Positions 15,884 to 24,958 of a stretch of 42,977 nt of DNA are shown here, one piece after another. The DNA comes from Hespellia stercorisuis DSM 15480 (GTDB lineage Bacteria; Bacillota; Clostridia; Lachnospirales; Lachnospiraceae), in contig NZ_FQZY01000038.1 of the NCBI RefSeq assembly GCF_900142165.1, positions 1 through 42,977 of the forward strand. The letters are read 5' to 3'. The notes under the pieces were generated by a model. It searched no databases. It was not told the origin of the DNA and saw only the letters and a list, made by a program, of their open reading frames with translations. A program made the translations under genes and the position numbers. How positions within the stretch are numbered: position 1 is the first letter of the stretch; every line of letters begins with the position of its first letter.

Positions 15884-16930
15884 ATGAAAGAGAATCCATT
15901 AAGTTTTCAATTAAAACTGAAACCGGAAGATTTTGCACCGGCATCGGACAGTGAGAAAGAAAGCCTCACCGTCATGCGGGAGAGCGTCGGCTTCTGGAAA
16001 GACGGTCTGCGCCGCCTGAAAAAGAATAAAATAGCAATGGTAAGCCTGGTCGTAATCGTATTAGTCATGATTTTTTCGTTTATTGTGCCGAGTTTTTACC
16101 CATATTCATATGAAACACAGATTCAGGGAGCAAACAACCTCTCACCGATGACCTATTCTTCAAATGAACAGCAGGCAATTGATGCGGGAGAGAAGGTATT
16201 CCCACACGTGCTGGGAACGGACAAGCTGGGACGTGACTATGCAATCCGTGTTATGATGGGCAGCCGGATCTCGTTGATCGTAGGACTGGTTGCAACGGCA
16301 ATCATTCTGCTGATCGGTTCCATTTATGGTTCGGTCGCTGCATTTTTCGGGGGCTGGACGGATATGATAATGATGCGTATTGTAGATATTATTTACACCA
16401 TACCGGATATTCTGCTGATTGTACTGCTTTCTTTTGCACTGAAGGCACCACTGGAATCACTTTCCCAGGTTCCGGGATTCACCTGGATCCAGATTGTGGG
16501 TAAGAACCTGATCAGTATCTTCATTGTGTTCGCACTTTTATACTGGGTCGGAATGGCACGTATGGTGCGAAGCCAGGTGCTGATGCTCAAGGAGAGTGAG
16601 TACGTGACCGCGGCGAGAGCGCTGGGAGCAAGCAATGCACGTATCATCAAGAAGCATCTGCTGACCAACTGTATCGGAACACTGATCGTTACCACGACAT
16701 TACAGATTCCTTCCTCTATATTTACAGAGAGTTTCTTAAGCTTTTTGGGATTGGGTGTTGCAGTTCCCCTTCCGTCGCTGGGAAGTCTGGCAAGTGATGC
16801 AATCAACGGATTGAACACCTATCCGTATCTGCTCTTTGCACCGGCTCTTCTGATCAGTCTGATCATACTGAGCTTTAACCTTCTGGGAGACGGACTGCGT
16901 GACGCATTCGATCCGAAGATGAAGAACTAA
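15884..16930 (+). CDS. oppC: Oligopeptide ABC transporter permease OppC
   Basis: A 348-aa OppC/DppC permease. A ~45-residue cytoplasmic N-terminus (with FWKDGLRRLKKNKIAM before the first membrane segment) is typical. Family motifs are HVLGTDKLGRDYAIRVMMGS, YVTAARALGASNARIIKKHL (EAA loop) and ESFLSFLGLGVAVPLPSLG. It partners OppB. Small spacing on both sides indicates a single transcript. Confidence 0.92.
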   Translation: MKENPLSFQLKLKPEDFAPASDSEKESLTVMRESVGFWKDGLRRLKKNKIAMVSLVVIVLVMIFSFIVPSFYPYSYETQIQGANNLSPMTYSSNEQQAIDAGEKVFPHVLGTDKLGRDYAIRVMMGSRISLIVGLVATAIILLIGSIYGSVAAFFGGWTDMIMMRIVDIIYTIPDILLIVLLSFALKAPLESLSQVPGFTWIQIVGKNLISIFIVFALLYWVGMARMVRSQVLMLKESEYVTAARALGASNARIIKKHLLTNCIGTLIVTTTLQIPSSIFTESFLSFLGLGVAVPLPSLGSLASDAINGLNTYPYLLFAPALLISLIILSFNLLGDGLRDAFDPKMKN

Positions 16931-16946
16931 GAAAGGAAGAATTGAT

Positions 16947-17945
16947 ATGAGTGAATATCTGGTAAATATTGAGAATGAACGCCTTTCTTTCTTCACACCT
17001 GCTGGAGAGGTCAAGGCTTTAAATGACGTATCCCTGCGTCTGAAAGAGGGAGAGGTGCTGGGAATCGTAGGAGAGAGTGGTTCCGGCAAATCTGTAACTG
17101 CATATTCCCTGATGGGACTGACTGCACATCCGGGACGTCTGATCGGCGGAACACTGGAGTTCAACGGACACAAGATCAACGACATGACGGAGAAGGATAT
17201 GTGCACCATCCGCGGAAAAGAAGTTGCAATCATTTTCCAGGACCCGATGACCAGTCTGAATCCGGTGTTTACGATCGGGAATCAGATCAGAGAAGTGATC
17301 AAGCTCCACACGGATAAATCAAAAGAAGAGGTTCAGGCACGTGCAGTCGAGTTGCTCACGCTGGTTGGAATCAACGAGCCGGAGAAGCGTCTGAAGCAGT
17401 ATCCGCATGAACTGTCCGGTGGTATGAGACAGCGTGTGATGATCGCCATTGCACTGGCCTGTGAGCCGAAGCTTCTGATCGCGGATGAACCGACGACCGC
17501 GCTGGATGTTACGATTCAGGCGCAGATTCTGGAATTGATGGTAGAACTGAAGAATAAACTGGGAATGGCAATCATCATGATCACCCATGACCTGGGAATT
17601 GTTGCAAATATGTGCGAGAAGATCGCAGTCATGTATGCCGGAAAGATCATTGAATACGGTCTGACAGATGAGATATTCTATGAGCCCGGACACGAGTATA
17701 CCAAGGGGCTGCTCAAGAGCATTCCGAGACTGGATGCGAAGGAGCATGAGAAGCTGGTTCCAATCGAGGGAACACCGATCGATATGCTGAATCCGCCGAA
17801 GGGATGTCCGTTTGCACCGCGCTGTGACTCCTGTATGAAGATCTGTCTTCGCGAGATGCCGCCTGTTACGGAATTTAGTGATACACATTATACAAGCTGC
17901 TGGATGCATCAGAAGAAAGAGTTTGAGGGAGGTAACGTACAGTGA
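16947..17945 (+). CDS. oppD: Oligopeptide ABC transporter ATP-binding protein OppD
   Basis: A 332-aa ATPase with Walker [11 protein letters not shown]-loop [20 protein letters not shown], signature [17 protein letters not shown] and Walker [15 protein letters not shown]. The C-terminal oligopeptide-transporter extension contains the Cys cluster [14 protein letters not shown], which in OppD/OppF-type ATPases is known or proposed to bind an Fe-S cluster. Its TGA overlaps the GTG start of oppF. Confidence 0.93.
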   Translation: MSEYLVNIENERLSFFTPAGEVKALNDVSLRLKEGEVLGIVGESGSGKSVTAYSLMGLTAHPGRLIGGTLEFNGHKINDMTEKDMCTIRGKEVAIIFQDPMTSLNPVFTIGNQIREVIKLHTDKSKEEVQARAVELLTLVGINEPEKRLKQYPHELSGGMRQRVMIAIALACEPKLLIADEPTTALDVTIQAQILELMVELKNKLGMAIIMITHDLGIVANMCEKIAVMYAGKIIEYGLTDEIFYEPGHEYTKGLLKSIPRLDAKEHEKLVPIEGTPIDMLNPPKGCPFAPRCDSCMKICLREMPPVTEFSDTHYTSCWMHQKKEFEGGNVQ

Positions 17946-18922
17946 GTGAAATATTAGTACAGGCAGATAATTTAAAACAATACTTCCCGGCAGGTGGAGT
18001 TGGAAAGAAGAAAAAATATGTAAAGGCTGTGGATGATGTCTCTTTCTTTATTAATAAGGGTGAGACACTGGGACTGGTAGGCGAATCCGGCTGTGGAAAG
18101 ACGACGACGGGACGTACGCTTCTTCGTCTGTATGAGCCGACTTCCGGGCGTATCACATACGACGGGAAAGTGATTTTTGACAGTGAGAAAAAGATAGCGG
18201 AGAACATGCTCCCTTATCGCAGAAAAATGCAGATCGTATTTCAGGATCCTTATGCAAGTCTGGATCCACGTATGACGGTCGGTGATATCGTGGGAGAAGC
18301 CATCGATATTCATAAGTTGGCTGCAAGCAAAGAGGACAGACAGAACAAGATCATAGAGATGCTGCGCAAGGTAGGACTGAACTCCGAACATGCGAACCGG
18401 TATCCACATGAATTTTCCGGCGGACAGAGACAGCGTGTGGGAATCGCCCGTGCCCTGGCGGTAGATCCGCAGTTTATCGTGTGTGATGAGCCGATCTCTG
18501 CGCTGGATGTATCCATTCAGGCGCAGGTAATCAACATGTTTGAGGAGCTGCAGGAGTCCATGGGACTGACCTATCTGTTTATCGCTCATGACCTGTCGAT
18601 CGTGAAACACATTTCCAATCGAATCGGTGTCATGTATCTCGGAAAGCTGGTGGAGCTGGCAGACAGCTACGAGCTCACAGAGCACAGTCTGCATCCATAT
18701 ACACAGAGCCTGATCTCGGCGATCCCGATTGCGGATCCGAAGCTGAGCAGAGCAAGCAAACGAATTATCTTAAAGGGGGATGTACCAAGTCCCCTGAATC
18801 CGCCTTCCGGATGTCGTTTCCGTACTAGATGCCCATACGCTACAGAGCAGTGTGCGGCGGAGGAACCGGCATGGCGTGAAGTAAGTACCGGTCACTATGT
18901 GGCGTGCCACAAAGTACAATAA
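17942..18922 (+). CDS. oppF: Oligopeptide ABC transporter ATP-binding protein OppF
   Basis: A 326-aa ATPase paired with OppD. Walker A GESGCGKTT, Q-loop VFQDPYASLDPRMTVGDIV, signature FSGGQRQRVGIARALA, Walker B FIVCDEPISALDVS, and the C-terminal Cys pattern GCRFRTRCPYATEQC. GTG is the start, with GGAGGT upstream and 4-nt overlap with oppD, so the two ATPases are translationally coupled. Confidence 0.93.
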   Translation: MSEILVQADNLKQYFPAGGVGKKKKYVKAVDDVSFFINKGETLGLVGESGCGKTTTGRTLLRLYEPTSGRITYDGKVIFDSEKKIAENMLPYRRKMQIVFQDPYASLDPRMTVGDIVGEAIDIHKLAASKEDRQNKIIEMLRKVGLNSEHANRYPHEFSGGQRQRVGIARALAVDPQFIVCDEPISALDVSIQAQVINMFEELQESMGLTYLFIAHDLSIVKHISNRIGVMYLGKLVELADSYELTEHSLHPYTQSLISAIPIADPKLSRASKRIILKGDVPSPLNPPSGCRFRTRCPYATEQCAAEEPAWREVSTGHYVACHKVQ

Positions 18923-18962
18923 ATAAAAAGAAAGTATTTCATGCTTTCAAGAGGAGGTAAAA

Positions 18963-20603
18963 ATGAAAAGGAAAGTAGCATTATTGCTGGCGATGGCATT
19001 GGTTGTCGGCAGTCTGGCAGGATGCGGAGGCTCTAAGGATAAAGCATCCACATCATCGTCAGGATCATCAGAAGGAAAGCAGCTCGCAGTGCAGGTTGGA
19101 CCGAACCCGGAGACACTGGATCCGGCATTGAACTCGGCGGTAGACGGAGGCAACATGATTCTGCACAACTTTGAGTGTCTTCTGACAGTAGATAAGGACA
19201 ATCAGATTGCTCCCGGACAGGCAGAAAAATGGGAGAGCTCAGAGGATGGTCTCACATGGACCTTCCACCTGCGCGATGGTCTGAAGTGGTCAGACGGAAG
19301 TGATCTGACAGCAAACGACTTTGTCTACAGCTGGAAACGTGTATGTGATCCGAATGTAGCAGCACCTTATGCATCCACCGTACTTGGCGTGGTAAAAGGA
19401 TTTGACGAAGCGGTAGCAGGTGACCTGGATGCGCTGGCGGTATCGGCTCCGGATGACAAGACATTTGTGGTAGAACTCTCAGCACCATGTACTTATTTCG
19501 AGAGCCTGGCAGCATTTGCAACATTGAGCCCTGTACAGGAGGCAACAATCGAAAAAAATGGCGATGCATGGGCAACAGATCCTGAGATGTATGTATCCAA
19601 CGGGCCTTTCAACGTAACAGAGTGGGTTCCTGGTTCACACATCATCATGAGCAAGAATGAAAATTACTGGAATGCAGATGCGATTAAACTTGGAAGCATC
19701 AAATGGGTATTGATGGAAGACTCCAATGCAGCCTACAGTGCATACCAGACCGGAGAAGTTCTGATGATCAAGGACGTACCGACAGAAGAGATTCCTTCTC
19801 TGGATGGACAGGATGACTTCTACATTGATCCGATTATCGGAACATATTATGTAAGTCTGAATGACTTAAAAGAACCATTTGACAACGCACTGGTACGTAA
19901 GGCATTAAACCTTTCTATCGACAGAGAATATGTGGCGAATGAACTGATGCAGGGAACCTATACACCGGCAACATCTATCGTTGGCCCGGGATGGTTAGAC
20001 ACCGATGGTTCTGAATTCTCAGAAAATGCGAATGGCGGAAAACCATACATTGATTCTAAGACATTTGATGAAAACCTGAAAGAAGCAAAGGCAGCACTTG
20101 CCGAAGCAGGATATCCGAATGGAGAAGGCCTCCCGACCATCACATACTCAACAAACGATATGGCTTATCATAAAGTGGTAGCAGAGTATCTTCAGCAGGC
20201 ATGGGCAGAGATCGGCATCACACTCAATGTAGAGATCGTAGAGTGGGCAAGCTTCACACCGATGAGACGTGCCGGAGACTATGAGACTTCCCGTAACGGA
20301 TGGGTAGGAGATTATTCAGATCCTTCCAACATTCTGGAACTGTTCACAACCGGCAACGGAAACAACGATGGTAAGTTCTCTAATCCGGATTACGATGCAG
20401 CGATGGAGACAGCGGCGGAAACACTGGATCCAAAAGAGAGATCAGAGGCACTCCACAAAGCAGAGGATGTGCTGATGGAGAACAACGGATGTATTCCGAT
20501 TGCTTACTACAATGACTTCTGGTTACAGAGTGACAAAATCACAGGTTCTTGGCATTCACCATACGGTTACTGGTACTTCATGTACGCAGATGTTGCAGAG
20601 TAA
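18963..20603 (+). CDS. oppA: Oligopeptide-binding lipoprotein OppA
   Basis: A 546-aa family 5 binding protein. Signal peptide with lipobox LAGC (Cys21), then Ser-rich linker. Family landmarks: NPETLDPALNSAVDGGNMI near the mature start, WTFHLRDGLKWSDG, ANDFVYSWKRV and the C-terminal WVGDYSDPSNILELF. It binds peptides outside the membrane for OppBCDF. It is the last gene of the operon, after GAGGAGG, and is followed by a strong terminator at 20647. Confidence 0.93.
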   Translation: MKRKVALLLAMALVVGSLAGCGGSKDKASTSSSGSSEGKQLAVQVGPNPETLDPALNSAVDGGNMILHNFECLLTVDKDNQIAPGQAEKWESSEDGLTWTFHLRDGLKWSDGSDLTANDFVYSWKRVCDPNVAAPYASTVLGVVKGFDEAVAGDLDALAVSAPDDKTFVVELSAPCTYFESLAAFATLSPVQEATIEKNGDAWATDPEMYVSNGPFNVTEWVPGSHIIMSKNENYWNADAIKLGSIKWVLMEDSNAAYSAYQTGEVLMIKDVPTEEIPSLDGQDDFYIDPIIGTYYVSLNDLKEPFDNALVRKALNLSIDREYVANELMQGTYTPATSIVGPGWLDTDGSEFSENANGGKPYIDSKTFDENLKEAKAALAEAGYPNGEGLPTITYSTNDMAYHKVVAEYLQQAWAEIGITLNVEIVEWASFTPMRRAGDYETSRNGWVGDYSDPSNILELFTTGNGNNDGKFSNPDYDAAMETAAETLDPKERSEALHKAEDVLMENNGCIPIAYYNDFWLQSDKITGSWHSPYGYWYFMYADVAE

Positions 20604-20646
20604 GACACAGTGCTCAGAACCAGCGAATCAAAATAATATTTAACGA

Positions 20647-20679
20647 GGTAGTGCAGAGGAAACTCTGCACTACCTTTTT
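20647..20679 (+). terminator. Intrinsic terminator of the opp operon
   Basis: A perfect 12-bp stem GGTAGTGCAGAG/CTCTGCACTACC with a GAAA tetraloop and a TTTTT tail, 43 nt after the oppA stop. Confidence 0.95.
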
Positions 20680-20720
20680 GCCTTTTCAAGAAAAAACAGT
20701 ATTCGAAAGAACAGAAGATA

Positions 20721-20729
20721 TGGTATAAT
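20721..20729 (+). promoter_or_regulatory. Extended -10 promoter candidate before the repeat array and ppx
   Basis: TGGTATAAT is an extended -10 (TGn plus TATAAT at 20724-20729). No good -35 lies at 17 nt. A transcript from here would include the long hairpin and the 73-bp repeats before reaching the Ppx/GppA gene. Confidence 0.4.
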
Positions 20730-20753
20730 GTACGCGACAGCAATGAGCAGTGC

Positions 20754-20818
20754 CAGCAGATGACAACAAGCGTTTACGTTGTGCTCGCACATAAGTAAAT
20801 GCTTGTTGTCATCTGCTG
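20754..20818. repeat. Long hairpin (24-bp arms)
   Basis: Arms at 20754-20777 and 20795-20818 are complementary over 24 bp with one G/T position (a G-U pair in RNA). The 17-nt loop contains a further TGTG/CACA mini-stem. No T-run follows, so it is not an ordinary terminator. A small GGGCGAAAGCCC hairpin and the tandem repeat array follow immediately. Confidence 0.8.
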
Positions 20819-20829
20819 ATAGGGCGAAA

Positions 20830-21090
20830 GCCCGCGAGTGAGATGGAGCGAAGCGGAATCGAACGACACTGCGGGCAACATACACAATGTAAGCATACAA
20901 AAGCCCGCGAGTGAGATGGAGCGAAGCAGAATCGAACGACACTGCGGGCAACCAGCACAATGCAAGTAAACAAAAGCCCGCGAGTGAGATGGAGCGAAGC
21001 GGAATCGAACGACACTGCGGGCAACCAGCACAATGCAAGTAAACAAAAGCCCGCGAGGAGATGGAGCGAAGCGGAATCGAACGACACTGT
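20830..21090. repeat. 73-bp tandem repeat array (four units)
   Basis: Units begin with GCCCGCGAG at 20830, 20903, 20976 and 21049, exactly 73 bp apart. Each unit has a conserved 47-bp part bounded by the inverted pair GCCCGC/GCGGGC and a linker of about 26 bp that is less conserved between the first and later units. Unit 4 lacks two bases near its start and its end diverges (CACTGTGG). On the minus strand the units read through as repeated peptide, but there is no sign of a real gene. The hairpin-bounded unit resembles REP/BIME-type intergenic repeats. Together with the preceding terminator, promoter and long hairpin it accounts for the 20604-21134 gap. Confidence 0.85.
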
Positions 21091-21134
21091 GGAATTTAGC
21101 CTGTAACTAGATTATGTAAAATTGGAGGGAAATT

Positions 21135-22019
21135 ATGTACGGAATTATTGATATTGGATCGAATACGATGCGTCTTTCCTGTTACCGCGTCGTGGATAAA
21201 AAATTATTACCCACATTCCATAAAAAGAGTATGGCAGGACTGGCCGGATATGTGGATGAAGACAACTGCCTGAGCAAGAAAGGCATCAAAAAAGTGGTCG
21301 ATACGCTGGATGATTTTAAGAAAATCATCATGTGCATCGGGTTGGACCGCCTCTATGTTACAGCGACTGCATCACTGCGAAACGTGGATAATACGGAAAA
21401 AATCGTGAAAGAGATTTATGACAAGACCGGAATTGAGGTGGAGATTATATCCGGCAAAAAGGAAGCCATGTATGATTTTGCCGGAGCTACATATGGTACG
21501 GACTTTGAGACCGGGATCGTGATCGATATCGGTGGCGGCAGTACAGAGCTGGTGTGTTTCAAAGATGAGAAGGTGGAGAGTGCAGACTCTATACCGATCG
21601 GTTCGCTGAAAGCATTTTCTAAATATGTGGAGGGACTGTTCCCGACAGAAGATGAGGACGAAGAGATCAGAGAGCACGTGAGAAAAGAACTGGATAAGCT
21701 GCAGATTGGAAAACAGAGGCTGGCACTTGGCGTTGGCGGAACAAACCGTGCATGTCTGAAGCTGTACAATGAGTATTTTGACTGTTCAGTGGATAACACG
21801 GTGATGGAATGTGACAAAATCAAAGAGCTTTTGAATGAATTAAGACACGGGAAGAAGGCAGGAATGGCCAGAATCCTCAAGATCGTTCCAGATCGAATCC
21901 ACACGATTATTCCGGGAATGATCGTACTGGACACAATCAACGATTATTGCAGGTGTAGAAAAATCCAGATGGCAGCAGGTGGAGTCCGTGAAGGTTATAT
22001 GATGGAGAAGGTTCTGTAA
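21135..22019 (+). CDS. Ppx/GppA family exopolyphosphatase / pppGpp phosphohydrolase
   Basis: A 294-aa single-module Ppx/GppA phosphatase of the actin-like ATPase fold. Visible nucleotide/phosphate motifs: GIIDIGSNTMRL at the N-terminus, TATASLRNVDN, VIDIGGGSTELV (about 133-144) and GVGGTNRA (about 197-204), with AAGGVREGYM near the C-terminus. Enzymes of this family hydrolyse inorganic polyphosphate or pppGpp; the short form here lacks the C-terminal HD-like domain of longer Ppx proteins. GGAGG precedes the ATG. It stands alone, downstream of the repeat array. Confidence 0.88.
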   Translation: MYGIIDIGSNTMRLSCYRVVDKKLLPTFHKKSMAGLAGYVDEDNCLSKKGIKKVVDTLDDFKKIIMCIGLDRLYVTATASLRNVDNTEKIVKEIYDKTGIEVEIISGKKEAMYDFAGATYGTDFETGIVIDIGGGSTELVCFKDEKVESADSIPIGSLKAFSKYVEGLFPTEDEDEEIREHVRKELDKLQIGKQRLALGVGGTNRACLKLYNEYFDCSVDNTVMECDKIKELLNELRHGKKAGMARILKIVPDRIHTIIPGMIVLDTINDYCRCRKIQMAAGGVREGYMMEKVL

Positions 22020-22404
22020 GTACAGCATTACATTCATTACTTGTCACTATCAAGTGAAAAGAAGAGGAAGAGATTCTGCGAGTGATGGAGTGGATAAAAG
22101 AGCATATGAGAACATACGAGAGAGTTCAACGGAGTTCAACGCTTCTGGAAGGAAACCTGGTGAGGATGGGTACAGTGGAGTGGCGGGAAATATATGAAAC
22201 AGTATATTCCGCCGCTTCTTTTTTGTATATCAATTTATACAGAAGCTGCTGCCGGGGGGGAGTTGCAGACAAGACTCCTGCGGAGCCAATATGGAAAACA
22301 CCAGGGTATTTTAATACATGTTTTCCGGCAATCAGGTAAAGTGACTTCTGAGAGAAAAACATTTGTGCTACACTAAATTCAACAGAATGAGATGGGAGAA
22401 GAAA
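22020..22404. other. Gap without a recognised gene
   Basis: No convincing gene, terminator or riboswitch was found. A 60-codon frame (22194-22376) has a hydrophobic N-terminus and an Ala-Ala-Ala-Gly-Gly stretch but no strong ribosome binding site. A run of seven G lies at 22254-22260, and GAGTTCAACG is duplicated near 22122-22142. Confidence 0.5.
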
Positions 22405-23118
22405 ATGTATCAGATTGCGGTTTGTGACGACGAAAAAAGGATAACAGATGAGGTGTCCGGACTGATAAAAGGCTGGAATCCGCAGGTACAGGTGGACTGC
22501 TTTCAGTCTGGTGAGGCATTGCTTGAAGGATACCGTCCCTATCATGCTATTTTTTTAGACATTGATATGAAGGGGATGAATGGAATCGAGACGGGCAGAA
22601 AAATTCGTGAGACCGACAGGGAGACCCGGATTGTGTATCTGACAGCATATCGGGATTATGTATCCGGTGCATTTGGTGTTCATGCATTCCAGTATTTGCT
22701 GAAACCGGTAAAAGAACAGGAAATCCGGGATGTGCTGGAGGAAATATTTCGCTATTCCATGGCGGAGAAAAAGAAGACGATTCTGGATTTTGAGACAGTC
22801 AAAGGGCTGGTGTGCCTTGCGACAGAGGATATCTGCTACTTTGAATATGAAGATCGCAGAGTGCGCATTGTCACAGGGGAAGAAAGCTATTACCTGAAGG
22901 ACAGGATTGGAGCGGTGGCGGAGCGGATGAAACCTTTTGGCTTTTCCATGCCGCATCAAAGCTTTGTAGTAAATATGTTTCATGTGAAGAATGTGCGGGG
23001 AAACGTTATCCTGTTGGATAATGGGCTGGAGATTCCTGTTGCCCAGAAGAAGCAGAAAGGATGGAAACAGGAACTGGTATCTTATCTGTCAGAGAGAATG
23101 GAGGGGGGAATATGGTAA
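22405..23118 (+). CDS. LytTR-family response regulator (AgrA-like)
   Basis: A 237-aa regulator. The N-terminal receiver domain has the acidic pair D8/D9 (CDDE), phospho-acceptor D52 in FLDID, and the Thr and Lys switch residues (LTAY, LLKPV). The C-terminal half is a LytTR DNA-binding domain with ICYFEYEDRRVRI and the HQSFVVNM segment. ATG 22405 follows GGGAGAAG. It overlaps the kinase gene by 7 nt. LytTR regulators typically bind paired imperfect direct repeats and control bacteriocin, virulence or autolysin genes. The two downstream genes are the most likely targets or partners. Confidence 0.88.
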   Translation: MYQIAVCDDEKRITDEVSGLIKGWNPQVQVDCFQSGEALLEGYRPYHAIFLDIDMKGMNGIETGRKIRETDRETRIVYLTAYRDYVSGAFGVHAFQYLLKPVKEQEIRDVLEEIFRYSMAEKKKTILDFETVKGLVCLATEDICYFEYEDRRVRIVTGEESYYLKDRIGAVAERMKPFGFSMPHQSFVVNMFHVKNVRGNVILLDNGLEIPVAQKKQKGWKQELVSYLSERMEGGIW

Positions 23119-24389
23119 AAATTGTGTCGCTGGTATTCACTGTGCTTGACATGCTGGCAATCATGGGCTGTTCTGTGAGTTTCCTTCATGCGATTCCGAG
23201 AGAAAAGGATGTGGATAGATGGAAGAAGGTAATCGCGTGGATTTTTTATGGAGTTCTGGCCACGGTGCTGCCGTTATTTCGCAATGATATTCTGACGACA
23301 GTCGTGATGACACTCTTTTACGTTGGAATCGGAAGAACTTTGTATTATAAGAATAAGACGGGAATCCTTTACCAGATCATATTCTGGATGGAATTTCTGG
23401 CCGCACAGTATATGGCAGCCTATGCTGTAGCTGTGATTACAATGGCCGTACAGGTGGAGTATCCGCTGACAATAGTTCTGCTGATTATACTGCGGGTTGC
23501 GTTTCTCATGGCGGTGACGTTTGTGATGCGGCGGCTTCTGAAAAGCCGCTACACAGATGCCGGAAAAGAGCTGAAGATCAGGGGAATGATTATTGTTCCG
23601 GTGTTCAGCACTGCACTGATGTTTCTCTATGCGATTTCAGGAGAAGTGTTCCTGGTTCGATACGGGTATGGCTGGATGCTGCTGTTTGATGGACTGCTGA
23701 TCGTGATCAATGTGTACTGTCTGTATTTTTGGTATGATGTGGCAAAAAACAGAGAACTGAAGCATCGGCTGAAACTGATTCAGCAGCAGAATGAGCTGAC
23801 ACTGCAGTACTATGAAGATCTGGAAGACAATTACAGCCGTTCCAGAAAGATAATCCACGATATCCGAAATCATTTGACCGTTCTCGAGCAGGCGGAGAAG
23901 ATGGAGAACAGTCCCTACATTGAAGACATGCATGCAATGCTCAATTCACTGGGAATGAAATTCTATGCGGAATCAAAGATGCTCAACATCGTACTCAATG
24001 ATAAATTCAAGGAGTTTCTTCCAGAGCATGTGGAGTGCCGTCTGGGGGGGATCAGTTTGGAATTTATATCAGATATGGACATCACGACGATCTTTGCAAA
24101 TCTTCTGGATAATGCTGTGGAGGCGCAGCCGGATAGGGAGACGAGAAGCATTCGGATTCAGGGGGAACAGATTCATGATTTTACGATGATAAAGCTCACC
24201 AACCCATTTGCGGGAGAATGCAGCACGGAGGGAACTACAAAAAAAGGGCATGAAGGTCTGGGTCTTACAAATGTACGGGGCGCCGTAGAAAAATACGGTG
24301 GGGAGATGCAGGTGACGCAGGCGGATCATATGTTTGCTGTTACGCTGGTGTTTCCGGAGAAACTGGAGAAAATCCAGAGAGAGTCATAA
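23112..24389 (+). CDS. GHKL-domain sensor histidine kinase (AgrC-like)
   Basis: A 425-aa membrane kinase. About six transmembrane segments occupy residues 1-210, then a linker helix, phospho-acceptor H249 in KIIHDIRNHL, and a GHKL ATPase domain with N-box NLLDNAVEA (N334) and G-box GHEGLGLTNV (about 379-388). This AgrC/ComD-like layout usually senses a peptide. GGAGGGGGG precedes the ATG. No peptide precursor or AgrB-type processing protein is visible, but a CPBP protease lies two genes downstream. A run of seven G at 24044-24050 inside the ATPase-domain coding part is a potential slippage site. Confidence 0.87.
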   Translation: MVKIVSLVFTVLDMLAIMGCSVSFLHAIPREKDVDRWKKVIAWIFYGVLATVLPLFRNDILTTVVMTLFYVGIGRTLYYKNKTGILYQIIFWMEFLAAQYMAAYAVAVITMAVQVEYPLTIVLLIILRVAFLMAVTFVMRRLLKSRYTDAGKELKIRGMIIVPVFSTALMFLYAISGEVFLVRYGYGWMLLFDGLLIVINVYCLYFWYDVAKNRELKHRLKLIQQQNELTLQYYEDLEDNYSRSRKIIHDIRNHLTVLEQAEKMENSPYIEDMHAMLNSLGMKFYAESKMLNIVLNDKFKEFLPEHVECRLGGISLEFISDMDITTIFANLLDNAVEAQPDRETRSIRIQGEQIHDFTMIKLTNPFAGECSTEGTTKKGHEGLGLTNVRGAVEKYGGEMQVTQADHMFAVTLVFPEKLEKIQRES

Positions 24390-24483
24390 AAGGTAAGGAG
24401 CGGAGAAAATGAAAAAGCTATGTGGAGAGAGTGGAAAACATGAATGCATCCTGAGTGGTGTGGCAGGGAAAAAGGAGGACAGA

Positions 24484-24906
24484 ATGAAGAGAGGAACAAT
24501 AGCGATACTTATGGTATTTGGAATTTTGCTGGTGCTGCTTACAGGCTGCAGTTCGGCCGGAACAGAACTTTCGAATGCATTTGATGAGGAGACGGTGAAG
24601 GCTGAGTCAATGAAGGCGGTTGAATATTTCAATGACAGGGAGTATCAGAAGATCATTGACATGGGGAATAAGGAGCTGAAAGACGCAATCACTGCCAAAG
24701 AGTTCGCAAAGCAGGGCGATCCCTATCTGGATAAGGACGGAGCGTTTCAGAAAGTGATAAAGACTGTGACGATGGGAAGTGAGAATAAAAAGACCGGTGA
24801 GGCATATGGCGGCGTCGTGATGGTCGGGCAGTATGAAAATGGAAAGATACAGTTTACAATCGGATTTGATGAGGATATGAAGCTGGTGCAGTTCAATATA
24901 AAGTAA
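24484..24906 (+). CDS. DUF3887-like lipoprotein
   Basis: A 140-aa predicted lipoprotein with lipobox LTGC (Cys22). The mature domain (about 40-140), with AVEYFNDREYQKIIDMG and a C-terminal GQYENGKIQFTIGFDEDMKLVQF, resembles the DUF3887 fold found in small secreted proteins of Firmicutes. AAGGAGG precedes this ATG; an in-frame ATG at 24409 also has a good AAGGAGCGGAG but would place a non-hydrophobic stretch before the signal peptide. It lies between the two-component system and the CPBP protease and may be a target or modulator. Function unknown. Confidence 0.6.
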   Translation: MKRGTIAILMVFGILLVLLTGCSSAGTELSNAFDEETVKAESMKAVEYFNDREYQKIIDMGNKELKDAITAKEFAKQGDPYLDKDGAFQKVIKTVTMGSENKKTGEAYGGVVMVGQYENGKIQFTIGFDEDMKLVQFNIK

Positions 24907-24958
24907 GGTTACAGAGTGAAATTTACGCAATATTATGAAGGAATATGAGGTGAAGAGG

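Noticed and set aside
20830-21090. CRISPR-like array
   Set aside because: Repeats are 73 bp with similar linkers rather than unique spacers, only four units, and no cas genes nearby.
20830-21090. tRNA-like or protein-coding content of the tandem units on the minus strand
   Set aside because: The T-arm resemblance is only local and no cloverleaf can be drawn; the repeated peptide frames are low complexity with no ribosome binding site.
22194-22376. Small ORF upstream of the LytTR regulator as a peptide pheromone precursor
   Set aside because: It has a hydrophobic start and a Gly-Gly pair, but no convincing ribosome binding site and no recognisable AgrD or double-glycine leader pattern.
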